NCBI GenBank assembly: GCA_019636475.1
Contig: JAHBXN010000010.1
Coordinates: 1-64,000, forward strand
DNA from: Phycisphaerae bacterium
Lineage (GTDB): Bacteria > Planctomycetota > Phycisphaerae > UBA1845 > UTPLA1
Length of the DNA stretch: 64,000 nucleotides
Direction of reading: 5' to 3'
Shown here: positions 35,650-44,660 of the stretch, piece by piece
How positions within the stretch are numbered: position 1 is the first letter of the stretch
How the letters are laid out: the number at the start of each line of letters is the position of its first letter
The notes under the pieces: generated by a model
What the model saw: the letters and a program-made list of their open reading frames with translations, nothing else
The model's database searches: none
What the model was told of the DNA's origin: nothing
Program-made: the position numbers and the translations under genes

Positions 35650-35796
35650 ATGGATCTGATTTGCTACGCCGCAACGCCGTTCATTGATCTGGTTCAGAAC
35701 TTGCTCAACGTGCTGTGGACTGTGTTCTACTTCTTCAACGTCTCGGCGCCGGATGTCCGCTCTGCCTTGAACGGCGTCTTCGGCTGCACCGTCTGA
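35650..35796 (+). CDS. 48-residue hydrophobic protein, stand-alone unit
   Basis: ATG at 35650 with AAGGAG 8 bases upstream gives 48 residues: MDLICYAATPFIDLVQ, then a hydrophobic aromatic helix (NLLNVLWTVFYFFNV), then a polar tail with a Cys at residue 46 and another at 5. A strong intrinsic terminator starts 43 bases after the stop. Like the gene at 33706 it is a complete one-gene unit encoding exactly 48 residues. The two genes lie 1.8 kb apart on either side of moeA. Function unknown. Confidence 0.72.
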   Translation: MDLICYAATPFIDLVQNLLNVLWTVFYFFNVSAPDVRSALNGVFGCTV

Positions 35797-35839
35797 CCCC
35801 CTGAGGTCTACTCAGGTTTCGCATCGCATCCTGAAATGT

Positions 35840-35883
35840 GGCCCGTGCGAATGGGATTTCCGTCCCATCCACGGGCCTTCTTT
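35840..35883 (+). terminator. intrinsic terminator
   Basis: GGCCCGTG (35840-35847) pairs with CACGGGCC (35870-35877), and an inner ATGGGA pairs with TCCCAT, with a TTTCCG loop; TTCTTT follows. It ends the small gene at 35650. Confidence 0.88.
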
Positions 35884-36219
35884 ATTTTCTCTGCGCCGTC
35901 CCCACCATCAGCCCGCAGAGGGATGGACTTTCGATAGGCATCCATTCTTCTTCGCGCCGCGTCCATGCGCCGATGTTTTCCGTCCATGAAGCGGAACACC
36001 ACGTCCCTGCGCCGGACTGCTCCGTCCACGGAGCGCTGCCGCCAGGCCGTCGGCCGCCGAATCCCGTCCGTTGGTCGGGGGAGGGATATCTATCAACGGG
36101 GGTCATCCCGGGCATTCCGAGTCGAGCGAAGATGCCGGTACTGGTATAATTGAGACGGAACGCCTGAAACCTCTACGCCAACAGTCATAATTGGCTGTCA
36201 TTACGAAGCGAGGTGTTGC
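35884..36219. other. intergenic region
   Basis: About 335 bases between the terminator and the HAF-repeat gene. No supported gene. CGTCCATG recurs at about 35964 and 35981. GAGGTG at 36210 is the ribosome binding site of the next gene. Confidence 0.4.
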
Positions 36220-37299
36220 ATGGCCAAAATTGCAATGGTTGTGCTGCTTGGGCTGCCGACCCTTTGTTTCGCGCAGAGCTATGACATCAGTCTACTGGGC
36301 GGTGGCGAAACAAGGTTCCGCCCACAGCGAATCGGCCCCGGTGGACAAATCGCTGGCCGTGCCAACGTCGGGTTCGGACTCCAGCAGGCAGCCGTCTGGG
36401 ACGATGGCTCGGTGTCTATTCTGGATGCTCCGAGCTCGTGGGCATTCGATCTGAACTCCCAGGGTCTGGCTGTCGGGAGTCTGTCGCTTGTGGGTTCGGG
36501 AGATCAGGCGACGGTATGGACGTCCGCAAGATACTCGCTTGGCGTGTCGGGCTGGGCGCGCGCAATCAATGAGAACGACGTCATCGTAGGTATGACCTGG
36601 TCGCCAGTGAATGGTCACTCGATGCCCACGCGATGGACGCCATCGGGTGGCGATTGGGTGATGGAGAGCCTGAGCGCTGGGGGGCATGTGGGTGGAGCGT
36701 GGGACATTGCCGAAAATGGCACAATTGTCGGGGTGGCATCTACATCCGAATGGCCGTACAGCCCACTTCCCGCAGTCTGGGCGAACGGGAATCTCACATG
36801 GCTTGACACACTGGGAAGCGATGTGGGCGTGGCCCTGCGCGTGAACGAAGTGGGCGGCAGCGCTGGCTGGGTCGAGTCGCCGACGCTGGGTTATGGTTTT
36901 TCACGAGCGTTTCAATGGCAGAACAGCGCTGCCACCGACTTGGGCGTCTTCGGGACCGACGAAAGTTCGGCAGCACTCGCGATCAACAATCATGGGGACG
37001 TGGTGGGCTGGTCCGGGGAGGGCTACGGAGCGGGAGATGGCACGTCGATCGATCAGCGGGCAACGCTCTGGTCGAACGGCGCAGCGATGGACCTGAACTC
37101 CTTGATTCCGCCGGGCTCGGGATGGCATCTCTCAGTTGCAACGGACATTGACGACAACGGACGGATTTGCGGTCGCGGATTTTACAATGGAATCCTCAAC
37201 GGATTCGTATTAACGCCTGTCCCAGAACCTTCAACGCTCCTGCTCGTTGTAACTGCGATTGGATTGCTTCGGTCGCGTCGCCGAACTCGCCAATGGTGA
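36220..37299 (+). CDS. HAF-repeat protein with PEP-CTERM anchor
   Basis: 359 residues. A signal peptide (MAKIAMVVLLGLPTLCFAQ) is followed by repeated blocks of the type AxxINENDVIVGMTW, AWDIAENGTIVGVAS and ALAINNHGDVVGWSG, each about 45 residues apart, which is the extracellular HAF-repeat pattern and probably a beta-propeller. The C-terminus PVPEPSTLLLVV...RSRRRTR is a complete PEP-CTERM sorting signal. GAGGTG precedes the ATG. Surface protein, role unknown. Confidence 0.85.
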   Translation: MAKIAMVVLLGLPTLCFAQSYDISLLGGGETRFRPQRIGPGGQIAGRANVGFGLQQAAVWDDGSVSILDAPSSWAFDLNSQGLAVGSLSLVGSGDQATVWTSARYSLGVSGWARAINENDVIVGMTWSPVNGHSMPTRWTPSGGDWVMESLSAGGHVGGAWDIAENGTIVGVASTSEWPYSPLPAVWANGNLTWLDTLGSDVGVALRVNEVGGSAGWVESPTLGYGFSRAFQWQNSAATDLGVFGTDESSAALAINNHGDVVGWSGEGYGAGDGTSIDQRATLWSNGAAMDLNSLIPPGSGWHLSVATDIDDNGRICGRGFYNGILNGFVLTPVPEPSTLLLVVTAIGLLRSRRRTRQW

Positions 37300-37578
37300 G
37301 TTCACAAACCTCGGCCGCGCTTTTCTGCCAAAATACCGTGAGGGGGCCGCGAAGCAGACCCGGTTGAACAACGTTATTTCGTGGTTTTCTGAAACGGCAC
37401 GCGGGTTATGCGGTCGCCCGCCTTTACGCCGAACTGGTTGTCTGGCGGGGCTGTGCCGTCCGGTCCGGCCAGTGACGCCCTACTATAAGAATCTTCGAAT
37501 TCTCTAACCTCATAATGCGGTTCCGGTGTAATAATTTCGCGTTAGAACTCGGAGATATCGCAAAGGAAAGGTTAGACG

Positions 37579-38130
37579 ATGCCAACATCTCAGCCAGCAG
37601 ACCTGATCGGGATTCCGTTCGATTCAAATCTGTTGTCGGCGATAATCGGAGGATTGCTGGCTGGAGGTTTTTCAATCCTCGGCATGATCGTAACTCAAGG
37701 TTCCGAACGAAAGAGGCTCATCGTCGCCGAAACGACTCGGTTTCGGGCCGAGACAATGATCGAACTGTTCAAGCGTTTGGAACGCGAAAGGCTTGCACTC
37801 TCCCAACTCGCGACCTCAGCGGATATCAATGAAATCAAAGCACTTTATGAAGCGAATCAGTCGCTGAGAGAATACTATCTCGGGTGCCGTCTATGCGTCC
37901 CTTTAAAACACACGGAGCTTCTTGATTCAGTGGTGGAGAAACTGTTTAAATTCAATGAAGTCTTGACTTTCTACCATAAAGCTCTCGTCAAGGGTGATCA
38001 TGCATCCATGAGCAGCATTGACAAACGATATCAGGATGCTCGGGACTCGATGGAACCGGGCGGTGATCTACACTCGGAGTTGGAACAAGTCAGAAACAAA
38101 TTTCGCGCCACCTTGTTTCAAGAAAAATGA
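37579..38130 (+). CDS. membrane-anchored coiled-coil protein, unknown function
   Basis: 183 residues with one N-terminal hydrophobic segment (LLSAIIGGLLAGGFSILGMIV) and a long charged helical remainder (ERKRLIVAETTRFRAETMIE). AAAGGAAAGG lies before the ATG. The coding sequence is noticeably richer in A and T than its neighbours, which hints at transfer. No family recognised. It sits between the PEP-CTERM gene and the arsenic operon without overlapping either. Confidence 0.65.
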   Translation: MPTSQPADLIGIPFDSNLLSAIIGGLLAGGFSILGMIVTQGSERKRLIVAETTRFRAETMIELFKRLERERLALSQLATSADINEIKALYEANQSLREYYLGCRLCVPLKHTELLDSVVEKLFKFNEVLTFYHKALVKGDHASMSSIDKRYQDARDSMEPGGDLHSELEQVRNKFRATLFQEK

Positions 38131-38164
38131 TGGCATCCCGCTATAGCTTCGGGGAAAAAACCTT

Positions 38165-38200
38165 GTCGCGCATGCGACACTGGTAGCTTGCCCACCAGTG
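38165..38200. repeat. two adjoining hairpins after the coiled-coil gene
   Basis: GTCGC-GCAT-GCGAC at 38165-38178 and CACTGGT-9 bases-ACCAGTG at 38178-38200. They lie 35 bases after the stop and may end transcription, although no T-run follows. Confidence 0.4.
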
Positions 38201-38399
38201 GCGCACGGCGTACTGTTGCCCCGAGTTGTCGAGAGATCAAGTCCCACGGCAAGTACGTCGAAGGGCTTTCTCATTGATAAGCAAGCACTTATGTCCATCA
38301 AGTGCCAATTCTAAGGCATAGATCACTTACCAAAACGGCCAGCCTAAGAGAGGTGACTCCCGAGAGAATTTGAACTTCTGCGCAATTTCCGTGGCATAA

Positions 38400-38437
38400 A
38401 GCCCGCGATTGACGCCGACCTCGTCGCGGGCTAATAT
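38400..38437 (+). promoter_or_regulatory. ars promoter with overlapping inverted-repeat operator
   Basis: TTGACG at 38409-38414 and TAATAT at 38432-38437 are separated by exactly 17 bases, a near-consensus sigma-70 promoter. AGCCCGCGA (38400-38408) and TCGCGGGCT (38424-38432) form a perfect 9-bp inverted repeat spanning the -35 and spacer. ArsR-type repressors bind such sites at their own promoters. Transcription would begin near 38444, at or next to the arsR ATG at 38445, so the message may be leaderless. Confidence 0.7.
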
Positions 38438-38444
38438 ATGCACA

Positions 38445-38831
38445 ATGACGCAAGTAAGCAAACGTCGGTGTCCAGCCACCCCCAAGCAAGCCGCAGCGTG
38501 CTGCAGGCCAGTGGACGAACTGCTGGACACGGCGATGTTCAAGGCGTTTTCCGACCCCACCCGCGTTTCGCTTCTCGCGTGCATCGCCAAGTGCGGGCGG
38601 GGCTGCTCCGTGGGTGAGATGGCAGAGTGCTGCACCGTGGACTTCTCCGTGGTGTCCCGGCACCTCGCATTGCTGGCTCGCTCCGGCGTGCTGGAAGCCA
38701 AGAAGGAAGGGCGGACGGTCTTCTACCGCGTCCGCTACGCCGAACTGTGCCGGTCCCTCCGCTCGCTCGCAGATGCGTTGGAGGAGTGCTGCCCGGAAAA
38801 GGGAGGGTCGTGCAATGGCAAGTGCCGCTAA
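38445..38831 (+). CDS. arsR: ArsR-family arsenic-responsive repressor
   Basis: 128 residues from the ATG at 38445. A winged-helix region is clear: MFKAFSDPTRVSLLACIAKC, then VDFSVVSRHLALLARSGVLE as the recognition helix, and GRTVFYRV as the wing. Many cysteines (CCRP, CIAKCGRGC, AECC, EECCPEKGGSC) could bind As(III). In the family, arsenite binding releases the operator. The palindrome at 38400 is its probable site. First gene of the ars operon; it overlaps arsC by 17 bases. Confidence 0.88.
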   Translation: MTQVSKRRCPATPKQAAACCRPVDELLDTAMFKAFSDPTRVSLLACIAKCGRGCSVGEMAECCTVDFSVVSRHLALLARSGVLEAKKEGRTVFYRVRYAELCRSLRSLADALEECCPEKGGSCNGKCR

Positions 38832-39297
38832 GCGCCTCCGCGTGCTGTTCCTGTGTACCGGCAACTCGTGCCGAAGTCAGATGGCGGAAGGGTGGGCCCG
38901 GTCGCTCTGTTCGGATTCCATCGAACCGTACTCCGCCGGGATCGATCCGCACGGGATAAACCGGTTAGCGGTGCGAGCAATGGCCGAAGTCGGGATCGAC
39001 CTCTCGGCCCACACCAGCAAGAGACCCGAGGAACTCGGCGTCGAATTCGATTACGTAATCACCGTGTGCGATTCGGCTCACGAGGCCTGCCCGCTATTCC
39101 CGGCCCGCACGCGGGTTATCCATATGGGCTTCGATGATCCACCGCGGTTGGCCGAGCGTGCAAAAAACGATGATGAGGCCATGCCGCACTATCGGCGCGT
39201 GCGCGACGAAATACGCCGATTTGTCGAATCACTTCCCGATGTGCTCACCGCGAAGTACGCGGGAGCAGCACACGAGAGAGGAGACCAGTTGCGATGA
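38815..39297 (+). CDS. arsC: arsenate reductase, thioredoxin-type (low-MW phosphatase fold)
   Basis: 160 residues from the ATG at 38815; the frame stays open further upstream inside arsR, but the N-terminus RVLFLCTGNSCRSQMAEGW with the CX5R loop must be close to the start. FDDPP in the C-terminal half supplies the Asp general acid. It reduces arsenate to arsenite, using the catalytic Cys and a thiol relay. It overlaps arsM by ATGA at 39294. Confidence 0.9.
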   Translation: MASAAKRLRVLFLCTGNSCRSQMAEGWARSLCSDSIEPYSAGIDPHGINRLAVRAMAEVGIDLSAHTSKRPEELGVEFDYVITVCDSAHEACPLFPARTRVIHMGFDDPPRLAERAKNDDEAMPHYRRVRDEIRRFVESLPDVLTAKYAGAAHERGDQLR

Positions 39298-40178
39298 CCG
39301 ATTCAAACAAGCCGTGTTGTTCCGACTCGTGTTGCGGAGGAGCGTCAGTGCTCGCCGCCGACAACGCCGAAGCTGTGCGCGACCAGGTTCGGGACGGCTA
39401 TTCCAAAATCGCGCAGGGCAGATCCGGAGGAGGTTGTTGCGGTCCGGCGACATTTACGCCCGACGAGTTGGCACAAGCCATCGGCTATTCGCAGCAGGAT
39501 CTTGCGGTGACGCCCGAGGCGGCCAACATGGGGCTTTCCTGCGGAAACCCTACGGCGCTCGCATCGCTTCGACCAGGCGAAGTCGTGCTCGACCTTGGCG
39601 CTGGCGGCGGATTCGATTGCTTCGTCGCCGGCCCGAAGGTCGGCGCGTCCGGCCGTGTGATCGGCGTGGACATGACGCCGGACATGCTCGCAAAGGCCCG
39701 CCGCAATGTGGCTCTCTATCGGGATCGGTCCGGCTTGAACAATGTTGAATTCCGATTGGGCGAGATTGAGAATCTGCCCGTCGCCGACGGAAGCGTCGAC
39801 GTGGTTATCAGCAACTGCGTCCTGAATCTCTCACCTAACAAGGCACGGGTCTGGCAGGAAATCGCGCGAGTCCTCAAGCCCGGTGGACGTGTGGCGGTTT
39901 CCGACCTTGCGTTGCTTCAGCCACTGCCCGATGCGATTCGTCGCGACGTCGAGGCACTCATTGGCTGCATCGCAGGAGCGATTCTTATTGAGGAGACACG
40001 CCAGCAGATGCAATCCGCCGGTTTGACGCGGATTGTTCTCACACCGAAGCCACAATACATGGAGTCGATGTCGTCATGGCAGGACCCGCTGTACGAACGC
40101 ATTATTCGCCAACTTCCGGCAGCGACAAAGCCGGGCGACTTCATCACAAGCCTGGACATCGCGGCGGTTAAGCCTTGA
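39294..40178 (+). CDS. arsM: arsenite S-adenosylmethionine methyltransferase
   Basis: 294 residues. A Cys-rich N-terminus (PCCSDSCCGG, GGGCCG) precedes a class I methyltransferase with VVLDLGAGGGFDCF and GVDMTPDMLAKAR. Cysteines in NMGLSCGNP, VISNCVLNLS and ALIGCIAG sit at the places of the three conserved ArsM cysteines. The enzyme makes methylated arsenicals from arsenite. It starts in an ATGA overlap with arsC and ends 10 bases before the efflux gene. Confidence 0.93.
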   Translation: MTDSNKPCCSDSCCGGASVLAADNAEAVRDQVRDGYSKIAQGRSGGGCCGPATFTPDELAQAIGYSQQDLAVTPEAANMGLSCGNPTALASLRPGEVVLDLGAGGGFDCFVAGPKVGASGRVIGVDMTPDMLAKARRNVALYRDRSGLNNVEFRLGEIENLPVADGSVDVVISNCVLNLSPNKARVWQEIARVLKPGGRVAVSDLALLQPLPDAIRRDVEALIGCIAGAILIEETRQQMQSAGLTRIVLTPKPQYMESMSSWQDPLYERIIRQLPAATKPGDFITSLDIAAVKP

Positions 40179-40187
40179 GGTCCTTCC

Positions 40188-41342
40188 ATGAGCAATCCAA
40201 CTGATGTGCGCCGACTGAACCTATTTGAGCGATATCTGACGATTTGGGTCGCAGTCTGCATGGTTGTGGGCATCGCCATCGGCAAACTCTTGCCCGGCCT
40301 AACCGATGCGCTACGCCGCCTGCAATTCGGCGGCGGCAGCCAGATCAATGTCCCGATCGCCGTGCTCATCTGGCTGATGATTTACCCAATGATGCTGAAG
40401 GTCGATTTCGCATCGGTCCTGGGTGTTGGCAAGCGGCCGAAGGGATTACTCATCACGTGCTTCATCAACTGGATGGTGAAACCGTTCAGCATGGCGCTTA
40501 TCGGCTATTTGTTCTTCAAGCATTTCTTCCTTCCTTGGATCGGAGCCGAACTCGCTGACCAGTACATCGCCGGAGTGATCATTCTCGCGGCCGCACCCTG
40601 CACCGCGATGGTCTTTGTCTGGAGCTATTTGACGCGTGGCGACGCGGCATACACACTCGTCCAGGTGTCCATGAACGACCTGCTCATGCTTGTGCTATTC
40701 GCGCCGATCGTGACGTTTCTCGTGAACGGCGCATCCACGTTGACGGTTCCATTCATGGTCCTGCTGTACGCTGTCATCTGCTTCATCGTGATTCCGCTCG
40801 TCGCCGGGGCCATGACGCGCCGCACGCTGATTCGGCATCGCGGCGTCGAGTGGTTTGAGAAGTCGTTCCTGCCGCGGTTCCACCCCGTCGCGGTCTTGGC
40901 GCTGCTCGCGACGCTGGTGCTGATTTTCGCCTTTCAAGCCGACAACATTACGACGCGATTCTTCCACGTCTTATTGATCGCGGTTCCGATTCTCATTCAG
41001 GTGTATTTCAATTCGTCGCTCGCCTACGCCCTGATGAAGCTGTTCCGCGTTCCGCACAGTGTCGCCGCCCCGGGCGCCTTGATCGGCGCGAGCAACTTTT
41101 TCGAGCTGGCGGTTGCAACGGCCATCGCGCTGTACGGCCCGGAGTCCGGCGCAGCGTTGGCGACAGTCGTGGGCGTGCTCGTCGAGGTTCCCGTGATGCT
41201 CAGCGTGTGCGCCTTCTGCAACCGGACGCGCGGATGGTTCGACGCAGCGTCGGCGGCGGAATGTCCGGTGCCCGCCCCAGGATGTTGCGCGAATTGGGTT
41301 GCATTTACTGGCCACGCAACGGAAGCTCAGATAGGATCGTGA
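40188..41342 (+). CDS. acr3: arsenite efflux permease, ACR3 family
   Basis: 384 residues and about ten hydrophobic helices. Family marks include MIYPMMLKVDF, the AAPCTAMVFVWSYLTRGD motif with the key Cys, and SMNDLLML. ACR3 exports As(OH)3 by proton antiport. Its C-terminal tail after FCNRTRGWF carries an unusual CPVPAPGCC. Last gene of the ars operon, which thus combines reduction, methylation and efflux. Confidence 0.93.
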   Translation: MSNPTDVRRLNLFERYLTIWVAVCMVVGIAIGKLLPGLTDALRRLQFGGGSQINVPIAVLIWLMIYPMMLKVDFASVLGVGKRPKGLLITCFINWMVKPFSMALIGYLFFKHFFLPWIGAELADQYIAGVIILAAAPCTAMVFVWSYLTRGDAAYTLVQVSMNDLLMLVLFAPIVTFLVNGASTLTVPFMVLLYAVICFIVIPLVAGAMTRRTLIRHRGVEWFEKSFLPRFHPVAVLALLATLVLIFAFQADNITTRFFHVLLIAVPILIQVYFNSSLAYALMKLFRVPHSVAAPGALIGASNFFELAVATAIALYGPESGAALATVVGVLVEVPVMLSVCAFCNRTRGWFDAASAAECPVPAPGCCANWVAFTGHATEAQIGS

Positions 41343-41535
41343 TGCGCTATCGTTCTGGTTTGTGTGAGCATGACCTTCCCCTGGGTTTAGTCCACCCGTT
41401 ATGTTAGTCCAGCACCGTTCGAAGCACGCGTCGTGGGCGGGCGGAGCGCGGTGAGGGTACCGAGCGGAGCCTGCCCAAGGTGCGGCGATTGCGTGCGAGT
41501 GCCGCGCCGGCCTTACGATGCGTTAGAATGCAGGC

Positions 41536-41826
41536 ATGAGTGCGGCCGCGATCATCATGGGCCGGCAGAGGGAGATCGTTCGTCGATTTCGTGACGCGGG
41601 TGCGACCGATCCACATTCAGCTCGATCGCTGCGGGAACTCGGGATGCGGACCCACTGGATATTCCGTCACATGGCGTGCAAGGGTGTATTCGTGGCCGTC
41701 CAGCCCGACCGCTGGTACCTTGATCTTGAAGCACTCGCGGCGTTTCAGCGTCACCAGTGGCGACGGTTCTTGATTTTCATTGGTGTTGGTGCGCTGGGGC
41801 TTGTCGTTCGGCTGCTATTCCGATGA
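41536..41826 (+). CDS. small protein, helix-turn-helix-like start and C-terminal membrane helix
   Basis: 96 residues. The first part (GRQREIVRRFRDAGATDPHS, then SLRELGMRTHWIFRHMACKG) looks like a small DNA- or protein-binding helical domain. FLIFIGVGALGLVVRLLF is a C-terminal membrane helix. A weak ribosome binding site (GCAGG) precedes the ATG. I recall similar hypothetical proteins but no function. Located between the ars and lipid operons. Confidence 0.55.
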   Translation: MSAAAIIMGRQREIVRRFRDAGATDPHSARSLRELGMRTHWIFRHMACKGVFVAVQPDRWYLDLEALAAFQRHQWRRFLIFIGVGALGLVVRLLFR

Positions 41827-42405
41827 ACGCCGCCCCGTCATGAACCTAGGCAATCGCGCCGCTTCCCACCTTGATCTTGAGCCCCGCAAGTGCCGAGCAG
41901 CAATCTCGGGTGTCTATCGTCAACGCCGGCGGCCCGGCGAGCGATTCAACCTTTTTCGAGTGCTTGCGGACTCGTGTCTTACGACGGCGTCTGCACTCGC
42001 TTTGTTCCCGGATTCGGTGGCGCCCACGGACGACGCTTCCGCCCTGCTATTCGCGGGAGTCCTTTTGCGACCGATTGGATGGAGTGGGCCCTGCATGATT
42101 TATCACTCGCAATCCAAATCAAGTCAACCGGTCTCCTGAATTCAATTCGTGCCAGGACCTCGCCTCGCATAAACTTAAGATATTATTATATAATGAATTA
42201 TAACAATAAACGCCACGCGGCGGACTGAAGGTCTTTGCTATCGGCTCTGTTGATGAACGAATTTTCGGTCAATTCTGTTGCCGCAGCGGATTCATTGCGC
42301 TACTCTTATTGCGACGATTGACGTCGGAAGAATCCGGCGAGTCGTTGGAGTTGATCGGCAGTTTTCTGGTTCGCCGATCGCGGAATCCTGACTGGACGCT
42401 TCAAC
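41827..42405. other. intergenic region with an AT-rich island
   Basis: About 580 bases upstream of the lipid operon without a supported gene. Bases 42171-42211 are almost pure A/T (TTAAGATATTATTATATAAT and on), striking in this GC-rich DNA. A TATAAT is present at 42189 but no matching -35 was found. Confidence 0.5.
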
Positions 42406-43686
42406 ATGCGTATTGCGATTATCGGTTCGGGCATATCGGGATTGATCGTCGCTCGCCTGTTGAACGACGAGCACGAGATCACGGTTTTCGAGGCCGACAA
42501 CCGAGTCGGCGGCCACACTCATACCGTTCGGGTGGCCGAAGGAAACCGCGGGCTTGATGTTGACACCGGGTTCATTGTTTTCAATGAGGACGCCTATCCC
42601 AACTTCACCCGCCTGCTCTCGATACTCGGTGTCCAGAGTCAACCCAGCGATATGAGTTTCAGCGTTTCATGCCGGAAAACCGGGCTAGAATGGGCCGGCA
42701 CGAACCTGAACACCCTGTTCGCCCAACGACGCAATCTGCTTCGACCGCGATTTCATCGCATGTTGCGGGACGTAATGCGCTTCAACCGAACCGCGTCAGC
42801 CGCTGCCCGCAATGGCCACGCCGAATCGTCGCTACTGGACTATCTCAGGTCAGCCGATTATTCGCCGGAGTTTCTAGAACATTACCTAATCCCAATGGGG
42901 GCGGCGGTGTGGTCCGCTGAACCGACGGAATTCGGTCGAATCCCGCTGAGGTTTTTCGTTCAGTTCTTTGAGAACCACGGCATGATGTCGGGTTTTCAAC
43001 GGCCGACCTGGCGAGTGATTCGCGGCGGCTCGATTCGGTATGTTGAGCGTCTGATCGCCCCGTTCGAAGACCGGATCCGAACGAACTGCCCCGTCTTGGG
43101 CCTGCGTCGCCGGCCGGAGCATGTCGAATTGACGACGCCGACGGGTGTCGAGAAGTTTGATCAGGTGGTCATCGCATCGCACAGCGATCAGGCCCTGCGG
43201 ATGCTGAGGGATGCATCTCCCGCGGAGCGCGAGATACTGGGTGCGATTCGCTTTCAACGCAACGAAACCGTCCTGCATACCGACGCATGCGTCATGCCCA
43301 ATCTGCGACGGGTCTGGTCGAGTTGGAATTATCGCATTCCAAGTGGCGGGCGAGATGCTGTCGACGTCTCCTACCATATGAACCGGCTGCAAGGACTCGA
43401 CGCACAGTGCGACTATCTTGTCAGTCTGAATTCGACGCAGGACATCGACCCGCGACGGGTGATCAAGTCGATCGAATATCACCATCCCATCTTCGACGGC
43501 AGAAGTGTTTCGGCGCAGCGGCGCCACAGCGAGATCAGCGGGACGCGTCGAACGCACTACTGCGGCGCCTATTGGGGCTACGGTTTTCACGAAGACGGCG
43601 TTCGAAGTGGCCTGACAGTTGCAAGTTGGTTTGGCAAAAGCCTTGATTCATTGAAGGGGCAGCACGCCACATGGGTCGCAGCGTGA
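42406..43686 (+). CDS. FAD-dependent oxidoreductase (flavin amine oxidase-like) of a lipid cluster
   Basis: 426 residues. GSGISG at 7-12 and the acidic end of strand 2 ([15 protein letters not shown]) form the FAD-binding Rossmann motif. [13 protein letters not shown] and [14 protein letters not shown] are typical of the flavoproteins that accompany DUF1365 and cyclopropane synthase genes. They are suspected to desaturate or oxidise fatty acyl chains in membrane lipids. First gene of a six-gene operon; it overlaps the next frame by 16 bases. Confidence 0.85.
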   Translation: MRIAIIGSGISGLIVARLLNDEHEITVFEADNRVGGHTHTVRVAEGNRGLDVDTGFIVFNEDAYPNFTRLLSILGVQSQPSDMSFSVSCRKTGLEWAGTNLNTLFAQRRNLLRPRFHRMLRDVMRFNRTASAAARNGHAESSLLDYLRSADYSPEFLEHYLIPMGAAVWSAEPTEFGRIPLRFFVQFFENHGMMSGFQRPTWRVIRGGSIRYVERLIAPFEDRIRTNCPVLGLRRRPEHVELTTPTGVEKFDQVVIASHSDQALRMLRDASPAEREILGAIRFQRNETVLHTDACVMPNLRRVWSSWNYRIPSGGRDAVDVSYHMNRLQGLDAQCDYLVSLNSTQDIDPRRVIKSIEYHHPIFDGRSVSAQRRHSEISGTRRTHYCGAYWGYGFHEDGVRSGLTVASWFGKSLDSLKGQHATWVAA

Positions 43687-44660
43687 GAAGCGCGGTGAGA
43701 GCGTGCGGCCGGTTCCGCAGCGATGATGCAGGCCTATTCCTAGACGAATGTCGGGCACGGGGAAGAGCGGTGTTGGCCAGTTGCATCTATGAAGGTCGTG
43801 TTCATCATCAGCGGCACGCGCCGGTGCGGCACACATTTCACTACAAACTATTCATGATGTACCTCGACCTGTCGGAACTTCCGACCTTGTTTCGCCGTCG
43901 CTGGCTGTGGTCGATCGAGGGCCGGGCATTGGCCCGATTCCGGCGGTCCGATCACCTGAAGGGCGTGGCGGGCGGTGCGGAGACGCCGTTGGACGAAGCG
44001 GCCCGGGTGCTCGTGAACGAGCGTCTGGGCTTTCGGCCGAGCGGTCCGATTCGACTGCTTACTCACCTGGAGTATTTTCGATATCGCATCAATCCGGTGA
44101 GTTTCTATTTTTGCTTTGACCCGGCGGGTGAGCAATTGGAGGCGATCATCGCCGAGATCAACAATACGCCCTGGGGCGAGCAGCATTGCTATGTTCTGGA
44201 CGCCCGAGCGGCGGCGGACAAGCCCGGCATTCTGCGATTTCGTTTCGGCAAGGAATTTCACATTTCGCCTTTCATGGGGATGCAGTTGGACTACGACTGG
44301 CAATTTCGCGTTGCGGGCCGGACCCTGAACATTCGAATGTTAAACCGCGAAAATGGGCATCGCATTTTCGACGCGAACCTGGCGATGGATCGACGCGAAA
44401 TCTCGACTGCATCGCTCGCCTCGGTTCTGGCGAGGCATCCGCTGATGACGTTTAAGGTCGTGGCGGGGATCTACTGGCAGGCGTTTCGCCTCTGGCTGAG
44501 GCGATGTCCGTTCCACCCTCACCCCGGGAGGAACACCGTTTCGCCTGGTGACGCGACTTCGACATTACTGAGCGAGGGTCGTCCTGATTGCGCGACCGCT
44601 CGGAGCGAATCCGCGCGCATAAAATCCACTGGGGCGATTCTGGGTTCGACATCATGCTGA
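43671..44660 (+). CDS. DUF1365 family protein
   Basis: 329 residues as drawn. The family core begins at [20 protein letters not shown] and includes [16 protein letters not shown] and [14 protein letters not shown]. The N-terminal 33 residues are extra: a GTG at 43770, with GGGGAAGAG upstream, is a credible alternative start. The C-terminal 40 residues after FHPHPGRN are also beyond the usual family end and overlap the next gene. DUF1365 proteins nearly always travel with the flavoprotein and CFA synthase, and their reaction is not established. Confidence 0.85.
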   Translation: MGRSVRSAVRACGRFRSDDAGLFLDECRARGRAVLASCIYEGRVHHQRHAPVRHTFHYKLFMMYLDLSELPTLFRRRWLWSIEGRALARFRRSDHLKGVAGGAETPLDEAARVLVNERLGFRPSGPIRLLTHLEYFRYRINPVSFYFCFDPAGEQLEAIIAEINNTPWGEQHCYVLDARAAADKPGILRFRFGKEFHISPFMGMQLDYDWQFRVAGRTLNIRMLNRENGHRIFDANLAMDRREISTASLASVLARHPLMTFKVVAGIYWQAFRLWLRRCPFHPHPGRNTVSPGDATSTLLSEGRPDCATARSESARIKSTGAILGSTSC

